Assembly (NCBI GenBank): GCA_900552015.1
Contig: URXY01000050.1
Span: 1-14,475 of the forward strand
Source: an uncultured Eubacteriales bacterium
GTDB taxonomy: Bacteria > Bacillota > Clostridia > Oscillospirales > Oscillospiraceae
DNA length: 14,475 nt
Direction of reading: 5' to 3'
The position numbers and the translations under genes are program-made. Positions within the stretch are counted from its first letter, which is position 1; every line of letters begins with the position of its first letter. The notes beneath the pieces were generated by a model. The model was not told where the DNA came from. It saw nothing but the letters and a program-made list of their open reading frames with translations, and made no database searches. Positions 6,371 through 12,904 of this stretch are shown here, one piece after another.

Positions 6371-8206
6371 GTGTCAAGACTTGATATCATGACGCCCTCC
6401 CATGCACAGACCGTTATCGACGGGCTGTACCGCGATGTGGAGCGGCGTATCGCTGCGAGTCCCCCGGGACTGTGCCCGGTGGACCTCGCGAAGAGCTTTC
6501 TGGACCTCTGTCATGCGCAGACTTGCGGCAAGTGCGTGCCCTGCCGCATCGGTCTCGGTCAGCTCTCGGAGCTGATGGAGCAGGTGCTCGAGGGCGAGGC
6601 TACGATGGAGACCATTTCGATCATCGAGCGCATGGCGCACGTGATCGTCAACAGCGCCGACTGTGCCATCGGACGCGATGCGGCGCGTCTGGTGCTCGAC
6701 GGCGTGCAGGGCTTCCGCGACGACTATGAAGAGCATATCCTGCGCCACCGCTGTCTCGGCGGGATGCGCGAGCCTGTGCCGTGCGTTGCGCTGTGTCCCG
6801 CGGGTGTGGATATCCCGGGCTATCTTGTGCTCATCAAGTACGGCCGCTATGCGGACGCCGTGCGCCTCATCCGAAAGGACAATCCGTTCCCCTCGGCCTG
6901 TGCGTACATCTGCGAGCATCCGTGCGAGGCGCGCTGCCGCCGCAATATGATCGATGACGCGGTCAATATCCGCGGCCTAAAGCGCTACGCGGTGGATAAT
7001 GCGGGCTACGTGCAGCAGCCCGACTGTGCCGAGCCCACAGGCAAGACGGTCGCCGTTATCGGCGGCGGGCCGGGCGGCCTTTCCGCGGCGTACTATCTTG
7101 CGCTGATGGGCCACAAGGTCACGGTATATGAAAAGCGTGCGAAGCTCGGCGGTATGCTGCGCTACGGTATCCCCAATTATCGTCTGCCGCGCGAGGTGCT
7201 CGACGCGGAGATCGCGTCCATGATCGCCCTCGGCATCGAGGTGCATTTGAACGTCGATGTCGGCGATGATGTGACTTTCGACGAGTTGCGCCAGACGCAT
7301 GACGCGCTCTACATCGCCATCGGCGCTCACACGGATAAGAAGACCGGTATCGAGGGCGAGGACGCCGACGGCGTCATCTCCGCCGTCGAGATGCTGCGTG
7401 AGATCGGCGACGATCACATGCCCGATTTCCGCAACAAGGATATCGTCGTTATCGGCGGTGGCAACGTCGCGATGGACGTTTGCCGTAGTGCGGTGAGATT
7501 GGGCGCGCGCAAGGTGAGCTGCGTTTACCGCCGCCGCCAGGAGGACATGACGGCTCTGCCCGAGGAGGTGGAGGGCGCCGTGGCCGAGGGCGTGGAGCTC
7601 GTGACGCTGCAGGCCCCCGTGCGCATCGAGACTGATGCGGGCGGCCACGCGGTCGCCCTGTGGACGCAGCCGCAGATCATCGGCGAGATGGACAAAAAGG
7701 GCCGTCCTGCGCCGGAAAAGGCCAAGCGCAGCGAAAAGCGCATCGCGGCGGATGTTGTCGTCGTCGCCATCGGCCAGGGCGTGGAGACCCATGGCTTTGA
7801 GCAGACGAAGATCGCCATCAAGCGCGGCGCGTTCGTCGCCGAAGCCAGCGGCCAGATCGACAATATGGACGGCGTCTTCGCCGGCGGCGACTGCGTCACC
7901 GGCCCTGCGACCGTCATCCGCGCCATCGCGGCGGGCAAGGTCGCCGCGGCGAATATCGATGAATACCTCGGCTTCCACCACGAGATCGACCCCGGCGTCG
8001 AGATCCCCACGGCGCGGCTGAACAACAAGCCGCCGCACGGACGCATCGACACCACCGAGCGCGAGGCCGGCGAGCGCAAGCACGACTTCAAGTGCATCGA
8101 ATGCGGCCTTACAGATGAAGAGGCGTACTCCGAGGCGTCCCGCTGCCTGCGCTGCGACCACTTCGGCTACGGCATCTTCCGCGGAGGGAGGAAGGGAAAA
8201 TGGTAA
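6371..8206 (+). CDS. NuoF-type 4Fe-4S domain fused to GltD/NfnL-like NAD(P)H oxidoreductase (hydrogenase partner)
   Basis: This 611-residue protein probably passes electrons between the neighbouring hydrogenase and NAD(P)H. Residues about 35-125 are the iron-sulfur domain found at the C-terminus of NuoF/HydB, with C52, C55, C58 and C98 as cluster ligands (TCGKCVPCRIG). Residues about 138-540 are a GltD-like module. It has Cys pairs for N-terminal clusters (C138, C142, C177, C181, C185, C189), an FAD-binding VIGGGPGGL (229-237), an NAD(P)-binding VIGGGNVAMD (360-369) with a basic YRRRQEDM (386-393) suggesting NADP(H), and a second FAD motif GGDCVTGPATV (506-515). The tail adds CxxC-x13-CxxC (C575, C578, C592, C595). 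The FMN-binding domain of NuoF is absent. The start is GTG at 6371, with AAAGGAG 9 bases upstream. It overlaps the hydrogenase gene by 7 bases. Confidence 0.88.
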   Translation: MSRLDIMTPSHAQTVIDGLYRDVERRIAASPPGLCPVDLAKSFLDLCHAQTCGKCVPCRIGLGQLSELMEQVLEGEATMETISIIERMAHVIVNSADCAIGRDAARLVLDGVQGFRDDYEEHILRHRCLGGMREPVPCVALCPAGVDIPGYLVLIKYGRYADAVRLIRKDNPFPSACAYICEHPCEARCRRNMIDDAVNIRGLKRYAVDNAGYVQQPDCAEPTGKTVAVIGGGPGGLSAAYYLALMGHKVTVYEKRAKLGGMLRYGIPNYRLPREVLDAEIASMIALGIEVHLNVDVGDDVTFDELRQTHDALYIAIGAHTDKKTGIEGEDADGVISAVEMLREIGDDHMPDFRNKDIVVIGGGNVAMDVCRSAVRLGARKVSCVYRRRQEDMTALPEEVEGAVAEGVELVTLQAPVRIETDAGGHAVALWTQPQIIGEMDKKGRPAPEKAKRSEKRIAADVVVVAIGQGVETHGFEQTKIAIKRGAFVAEASGQIDNMDGVFAGGDCVTGPATVIRAIAAGKVAAANIDEYLGFHHEIDPGVEIPTARLNNKPPHGRIDTTEREAGERKHDFKCIECGLTDEEAYSEASRCLRCDHFGYGIFRGGRKGKW

Positions 8207-9948
8207 AGAATGTCACGCTGACCATCGACCACAAGAGCGTCACCGTTCCGGAAAATACGACCATTTTAGAGGCGGCGCGCAAGCTCAACATTCATATCCC
8301 TACGCTTTGCTACTTAAAGGACATCAACGAGATCGGTGCCTGCCGTATCTGCTGTGTGGAGGTCGAGGGCATGGCGCGTCTCGTCCCCGCGTGCGACAAT
8401 GTGGTGGCGGACGGCATGGTCGTCTTCACCAACAGCGCCAAGGCGCGCGAGGCGCGGCGCATGAACCTGCGCCTCATCCTCTCGCACCATGATACCTCCT
8501 GCACGAACTGCACGAGAAGCGGCAACTGCACGCTCCAGCAGCTCGCGAATGACTTCAATATGCGCGGTACGCACTTCCCCAAAAAGCTGCGGCGTGAGCC
8601 GGTGGACTACTCCACGCCGCTCATCCGCGAAAACGACAAGTGCGTGCAGTGCCTGCGGTGCATCCAGGTGTGCGAAAACGTCCAGAGCGTGAAGATATGG
8701 GACCTCCTCGGCACGGGCTCGCGCACGGTCGTGGACGCATCCTATAACCGTCGCATTCAGGACACCGAGTGTACCTACTGCGGCCAGTGCATCACCCACT
8801 GCCCGACGGCGGCGCTGCGCGAGCGCGACGACACGGGTCGCGTCTTTGACGCGCTGGACGACCCGAACATCGTGACCGTTGTGCAGGTCGCGCCCGCGGT
8901 GCGCGCGGCGTGGGCCGAGCAGTTCGGCCTTTCGAGCGAGTTTGCAACGCCGAAGCGCATGGTCGCAGCGCTGCGCGAGCTCGGCTTCCACTATGTTTTC
9001 GACACGAACTTTGCCGCGGATCTTACCATCATGGAAGAGGGCAGCGAATTTATCGAGCGCTTCACGCACAAAGAGCAGTATCCCTGGCCGATGTTTACCT
9101 CCTGCTGCCCCGGCTGGGTGCGCTTTGTCAAGTCCCAGTACCCTGAGCTCACGGGCAATCTCTCCACGGCCAAGTCGCCCCAGCAGATGTTCGGCGCGAT
9201 CGCCAAGAGCTACTTTGCAGAGAAGATCGGCATCGACCCCAAGCGGCTTTTCGTCGTCTCCATCATGCCGTGTGTGGCGAAAAAGAGCGAATGTGAGCTG
9301 CCGACTATGAAGGACGCGCTCGGCGATCCCGAGGTGGACGTGAGCATCACGACGCGCGAGCTGAACATCATGCTGCGCGCGAACCACATCGAGCCGAAGT
9401 ATCTGCCCGAGGAGGAGTTCGACAGTCCCCTCGGCTCGTCCACCGGCGCGGCGGTCGTCTTCGGCGCGACCGGCGGCGTGATGGACGCGGCGCTGCGCTC
9501 GGCACACTTTCTTATCACGGGCAAGAACCCCGACCCTGACGCCTTCACCGCCGTGCGCGGCATGGACAGCTGGAAGGAAGCAACATTCAATATCCCCGGC
9601 GCGGGCGACGTGCACGTTGCGGTCGTCAGTTCGCTCGGCAGTACGCGCAGGCTCATTGAAGCGCTCAAACGCGGCGAGGCAGCGTACGACTTTGTCGAGG
9701 TCATGGCCTGTCCCGGCGGCTGCGCGGGCGGCGGCGGTCAGCCCATCCACGACGGCGAGGAGCTTGCCGAGGAACGCGGCAGCGTCCTCTGGCGGCTCGA
9801 TCAGGATGAGCTGCTGCGCTTCTCGCACGAGAATCCGGATGTCAAGGCGCTCTACAAGGACTACCTCGGCGCGCCGCTCGGCGAAAAGTCGCACCACCTG
9901 CTGCACACCGACCACTTTGCCTGGGAAATGCCGCCCAAGGCGCTGTAA
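8200..9948 (+). CDS. hydA: [FeFe]-hydrogenase, multi-cluster, probably NAD(P)H-linked
   Basis: This 582-residue cytoplasmic enzyme would catalyse reversible H2 oxidation or proton reduction. The N-terminal 2Fe-2S domain has C37, C48, C51 and C65. A His-Cys3 4Fe-4S site follows (H97, C101, C104, C110), then a 2[4Fe-4S] ferredoxin-like domain (C148, C151, C154, C158 and C191, C194, C197, C201). The H-cluster domain carries all three signatures: TSCCPGW (300-306, proton-transfer C302 and ligand C303), MPCVAKKSE (356-364) and MACPGGCAGGGGQP (502-515). The acidic MEEGSEF (278-284) fits the proton path, and STGAAVVFGATGGVMDAALR is typical. It resembles Clostridium CpI (574 residues) in layout. A GGAGG site lies 8 bases before the ATG. 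The 7-base overlap with the upstream gene makes that protein its likely electron partner. Maturases HydE, HydF and HydG are not in the window. Confidence 0.96.
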   Translation: MVKNVTLTIDHKSVTVPENTTILEAARKLNIHIPTLCYLKDINEIGACRICCVEVEGMARLVPACDNVVADGMVVFTNSAKAREARRMNLRLILSHHDTSCTNCTRSGNCTLQQLANDFNMRGTHFPKKLRREPVDYSTPLIRENDKCVQCLRCIQVCENVQSVKIWDLLGTGSRTVVDASYNRRIQDTECTYCGQCITHCPTAALRERDDTGRVFDALDDPNIVTVVQVAPAVRAAWAEQFGLSSEFATPKRMVAALRELGFHYVFDTNFAADLTIMEEGSEFIERFTHKEQYPWPMFTSCCPGWVRFVKSQYPELTGNLSTAKSPQQMFGAIAKSYFAEKIGIDPKRLFVVSIMPCVAKKSECELPTMKDALGDPEVDVSITTRELNIMLRANHIEPKYLPEEEFDSPLGSSTGAAVVFGATGGVMDAALRSAHFLITGKNPDPDAFTAVRGMDSWKEATFNIPGAGDVHVAVVSSLGSTRRLIEALKRGEAAYDFVEVMACPGGCAGGGGQPIHDGEELAEERGSVLWRLDQDELLRFSHENPDVKALYKDYLGAPLGEKSHHLLHTDHFAWEMPPKAL

Positions 9949-9954
9949 AACGAC

Positions 9955-9994
9955 AAAAAATATCCCGTATGCCAAAGCATACGGGATATTTTTT
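9955..9994. terminator. Bidirectional terminator between convergent operons
   Basis: A perfect 18-bp stem (9955-9972 with 9977-9994) with a CAAA loop begins with A6 and ends with T6, so it works as an intrinsic terminator on either strand. It starts 6 bases after the hydrogenase stop codon and lies 15 bases from the stop of the convergent minus-strand gene. Confidence 0.92.
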
Positions 9995-10009
9995 GCGTTG
10001 CAAAAGGGT

Positions 10010-10507
10010 TCATCGCTTGGTTCCGTAGCGCAAGATGATATTCACGAGCGCGCGGAAAGCGTCCTCCGCGTCACTGTCAAGAACGTAGGCAACACTGCGC
10101 GATGCGTCATCATAGAGAACGGAACCGTCTGCAAAGAGATAGAAATCATGGTCGCGGCCATTTGCGCGGAACCAGATGGAAACATAGTTGTCTTGCGCGC
10201 GAATCACGCTGACCGGCGAGGTCGGCAGACGGAAACGGCGGTGCGCGGAAATGCCGCTCAGCGCATCGAGCAGGGCCTGTCCTGCTTCGCTGTCGGGCGC
10301 GGCGATATAGTCGCAAATGCCGCTCGTTTCGCCGTTTTCGGTCGGTACGGTGACCTTGAGGTCGAAGATTGCCTGAATGGAAGCGTCCGCCTCCGCGGCG
10401 TGGATGAGCTCACCGAGCGGCTGCGGGCGGCGCAGCAGCAAAAACGCGGCAACGACAAGCAGCACTGCGGCGACGGCGATGAGAAGCGTCCTTCTCTTTT
10501 TGTCCAT
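10010..10507 (-). CDS. Small membrane-anchored protein of unknown function
   Basis: The 165-residue product starts MDKKRRTLL, then has one hydrophobic segment (about 8-25) ended by RR. It is probably an N-terminal anchor with about 135 residues outside the cytoplasm. The soluble part is a mix of alpha and beta (for example LKVTVPTEN, SVSVIRAQDNYVSIWF, DFYLFADGSVLYDDASRSVAYVLD) with no motif I recognise. There is no lipobox. The frame can be read nine residues further upstream, but the ATG at 10507 has AAGGAG about 7 bases before it and is preferred. It lies 71 bases after rqcH on the same strand with no clear promoter between, so it is probably the last gene of the mrnC-rqcH operon. A link to ribosome rescue is not supported beyond position. 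Confidence 0.75.
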   Translation of the reverse strand: MDKKRRTLLIAVAAVLLVVAAFLLLRRPQPLGELIHAAEADASIQAIFDLKVTVPTENGETSGICDYIAAPDSEAGQALLDALSGISAHRRFRLPTSPVSVIRAQDNYVSIWFRANGRDHDFYLFADGSVLYDDASRSVAYVLDSDAEDAFRALVNIILRYGTKR

Positions 10508-10578
10508 GGGATACTCCTTTCCGATATCAAACATCTTTTTCTCGTCTAACAGGGGAGGGGAGATCGCTTTTTAATAGT

Positions 10579-12327
10579 TTACATGACAGAGAGCTTTTTG
10601 ACAAGCCCTTCCTCGGGCGTGACATAGAGTGTGCGGTAATTGTCGTAGGTCACCATGCCGGGGCGTGCGCCCGCGGGCTTTTTGACGAACTTCACGGGGC
10701 AGTAGTCGACGGGGACGCTGCTGCTCTCCTTGGCCTGCGAGAAGTAGGATGCGAGCATCGCGGCCTCGCGCAGATCGTCGTCGCTCGGCGTGAGGCCCGC
10801 GCAGCGCAGGATGACGTGCGAGCCGTGGATGTGCTGGGTGTGGAACCAGTAGTCGCGCTTGTCGGCCTTTTTGGTGAGCTGATCGTTCTGCACGTTGCTG
10901 CGGCCGACGAGGACCTCGAGCCCGCTCGAGGTTTGGAACGTGCGCGGCGCGAAGGCGCGCTTGAGCTCCTTTTTGCCGCCGCTGGATTTTTTGAGGTAGT
11001 TCGTCTCCTGCAATTCGCGGCGAATCTCATTGAATTCCTGCTCAGTCTCCGCCTGCGAAAGCTCCTGCAAAACGCTCTCCAAGTACGCGCGTTCGTTTTC
11101 CGCCTTTTCGATCTGCTCGCGCAGGTGGAATTCGGCGGTCTTGAGCTTGTTGTACTGCTTGTAGTTTTTCGCGGCGTTCTGCTGGGGGGAGAGCAGCGGG
11201 TCGAGCGGGATGTCGATGGTCGGGCAGCCGTCCTCATAATAGTTCTCCGCGTGCAGGACCTTTTCGCCGCCCTTCATACGGTAGAGGTTCGCGGTGATGA
11301 GATCGCCGCGCAGGCGGAATTCGTCGCGCTTTTGCGTGGCGGCATAGTCGCGCTTCAGGTTCTCGGCCTTGCGCGCCATGCGGTCGCGCGCGACCGTGAC
11401 CGCGTGCGTCAGTTCGCGTCCGCGGCGGGCGGAGAGCTCCTGCCGCTCACGCGCGTCGTAAAATTCGTCGAGCATTGACGAAAAATCCTCGCGCGTCTCG
11501 ACTTGCGTCTCCATGCCGTACTGCGCGATGAGACGGTAGGTGAAGTCCACGGGCTTGCCGTCGCGGTAGAGGATGACGGGCATATAGTTATCTTCCTTTA
11601 CAGCGTTGGCTGTATCGGAAAATTCCTGCACCAGCGCCTCGCGCTGCGCATCGTTCAGCGCGCCGAAGCGCACGTCGGTCCCGTGTCCCGCGCGGAAAGC
11701 GAATTCACGCGCGATCAGCGGCGAAATGCCGGTGTAATGGTCGAGCACCCACTTGTCGACAGGCTGCTCCGCGTCGCCGCCGCGCTGCGCGAGGGCGAGG
11801 GAGTCCTCCTCCTGCGATAAAAGCGACAGCTTGTCGAGCGGTGTCGGCAGATGGTAAAAAAGGCCGGGCAGCAGCTGGCGCGTGGCGGAAAGGTCCGCGT
11901 CCACGCGGCGCAGACATTCGACGATACGCCCCTGCGCGTCGAGCAGGACAAGGTTCGAGCGCCGGCCCATGCACTCGAGCACGAGCTGCTTTTGGCTCAT
12001 CTCTCCGAATTCGTCCGTGCACTGGAGCGTCAGGATCACCATGCGCTCAAGGTCCGGCTGCTCGATGGACAGTACGCGCGCGCCAATCAGGTGCTTGCGC
12101 AGCAGCATACAGAACATCGGCGGCTGGGCGGGGTTGTCGCGCAGAATATTCGTGAGCTGGATGCGCGGCTGGTTCGCGCCCGCGTTGAGCAGCAGCCGCA
12201 GATTACCGCGCAGCAGCAGGACGATCTGGTCGCGCGCGGGCTGCTGCACCTTGTCGATGCGCGCCCCGATGAGCTTGGGGCGAAGTTCATTCAAAACTGC
12301 CCGCAGGCAGATAGCGTCAAGTGGCAT
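10579..12327 (-). CDS. rqcH: RqcH/NFACT-family ribosome quality control protein
   Basis: This 582-residue protein is of the Rqc2/RqcH (NFACT, formerly FbpA-like) family. These bind stalled large ribosomal subunits carrying peptidyl-tRNA and direct C-terminal alanine tailing. Visible parts are the NFACT-N domain (1-about 190, starting MPLDAICLRAVLNEL, with the conserved LLLNAGANQPRIQLT), a helix-hairpin-helix region (about 195-245), a coiled-coil middle (about 285-345 and 385-445), and the NFACT-R domain (about 460-570: DYWFHTQHIHGSHVILR, DYCPVKFVKKPAGARPGMVTYDNYRTLYVTP). Length matches Bacillus RqcH (about 570). The usual Asp-Arg pair near residues 97-98 seems to be Glu94-Arg95 here, a conservative change. 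The start overlaps mrnC by 11 bases, indicating translational coupling. Confidence 0.93.
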   Translation of the reverse strand: MPLDAICLRAVLNELRPKLIGARIDKVQQPARDQIVLLLRGNLRLLLNAGANQPRIQLTNILRDNPAQPPMFCMLLRKHLIGARVLSIEQPDLERMVILTLQCTDEFGEMSQKQLVLECMGRRSNLVLLDAQGRIVECLRRVDADLSATRQLLPGLFYHLPTPLDKLSLLSQEEDSLALAQRGGDAEQPVDKWVLDHYTGISPLIAREFAFRAGHGTDVRFGALNDAQREALVQEFSDTANAVKEDNYMPVILYRDGKPVDFTYRLIAQYGMETQVETREDFSSMLDEFYDARERQELSARRGRELTHAVTVARDRMARKAENLKRDYAATQKRDEFRLRGDLITANLYRMKGGEKVLHAENYYEDGCPTIDIPLDPLLSPQQNAAKNYKQYNKLKTAEFHLREQIEKAENERAYLESVLQELSQAETEQEFNEIRRELQETNYLKKSSGGKKELKRAFAPRTFQTSSGLEVLVGRSNVQNDQLTKKADKRDYWFHTQHIHGSHVILRCAGLTPSDDDLREAAMLASYFSQAKESSSVPVDYCPVKFVKKPAGARPGMVTYDNYRTLYVTPEEGLVKKLSVM

Positions 12328-12730
12328 TGTCGTCCTCCATCATCCGGTTGAAAAGCTCGTTGATGCGCGCGTGATCGTCGCGCAGATACAGCCAGCCGAA
12401 GAGCGCTTCAAGGCCCGTGGCCTTCTGATAGTCCGCGCGGTCGGCGTGGTGGGGGATGGAATGGACATTCGCGTTGCGCCCGCGGCGGAACACAGCGGCC
12501 TCTTCTTCCGTCAAAAGGGAAAGAAGCTTTTCTGCAAAGCGCGCCTGCTGCGGTGCGCAGACGAGCTCCACCGTTGCGCGGTGAAGACCCTTGCCCGTCG
12601 CTTTGCCGTGCACGCACAGGTAGGTGCGCACGAGCAGCTCGTAAACCGCGTCGCCCAGATGGGCAAGGCCGATGGAGCTGATGGCGCGGATGGCGTCGTC
12701 GTTCATTTTGGCTTGCGTATAATCGTACAT
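12317..12730 (-). CDS. mrnC: Mini-ribonuclease 3 (Mini-III)
   Basis: This 137-residue protein has the single RNase III catalytic domain without a double-stranded RNA-binding domain that defines Mini-III, the enzyme that trims the ends of 23S rRNA precursors in Bacillus. Motifs are IGLAHLGDAVYELLVR (20-35, catalytic D27 and E31), the RRGRNA loop (82-87) and ATGLEALFGWLYL (104-116, E108). Length fits the family (B. subtilis about 143). The ATG at 12730 has GGGAG 5 bases upstream. A TTG four codons earlier is in frame but sits inside that site. It is the first gene of a minus-strand operon with rqcH and is transcribed from a promoter at 12760-12788. Confidence 0.93.
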   Translation of the reverse strand: MYDYTQAKMNDDAIRAISSIGLAHLGDAVYELLVRTYLCVHGKATGKGLHRATVELVCAPQQARFAEKLLSLLTEEEAAVFRRGRNANVHSIPHHADRADYQKATGLEALFGWLYLRDDHARINELFNRMMEDDNAT

Positions 12731-12759
12731 AAAGACTCCCAAAGTTCAAAAGTACACAT

Positions 12760-12788
12760 ATTTTATAACCTTCCGGGGGTTCTGTCAA
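12760..12788 (-). promoter_or_regulatory. Promoter of the mrnC-rqcH operon
   Basis: On the minus strand, a perfect TTGACA (12783-12788), a 17-bp spacer and TAAAAT (12760-12765) lie about 30 bases before the mrnC start codon. An alternative TATAAA -10 begins two bases upstream. Confidence 0.75.
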
Positions 12789-12819
12789 TCGGCGGGCACG
12801 GGCAGGGTGCAAAAAGCCG

Positions 12820-12847
12820 TTGCGATTTTGCGGATATCCGCTATAAT
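12820..12847 (+). promoter_or_regulatory. Promoter of the lipoprotein gene with a palindrome in its spacer
   Basis: TTGCGA (12820-12825), a 16-bp spacer and a perfect TATAAT (12842-12847) precede the lipoprotein start codon by about 57 bases. A perfect 12-bp palindrome, GCGGATATCCGC (12830-12841), fills the spacer and abuts the -10, a classic place for a repressor or MerR-type activator. The -35 is weak (4 of 6), which suits a regulated promoter. Confidence 0.6.
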
Positions 12848-12904
12848 GACAGAAAAGACGCGGATGTTCCGCGTGAGCCTTTGGGATGGAGAAAGAGAGA
12901 AGCG

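Noticed and set aside
6977..8161. 394-codon open frame antisense to the NuoF/GltD fusion
   Set aside because: Same codon-bias artefact. The sense strand has intact cofactor motifs.
8314..9975. 553-codon open frame antisense to the hydrogenase
   Set aside because: A by-product of strong G/C third-position bias. The sense strand carries every hydrogenase signature, and the antisense product resembles nothing.
11882..12904. Long plus-strand frame fused in phase to the lipoprotein (850 codons in total)
   Set aside because: The first 341 codons lie antisense to rqcH and mrnC. The lipoprotein signal peptide, promoter and ribosome binding site place the true start at 12905.
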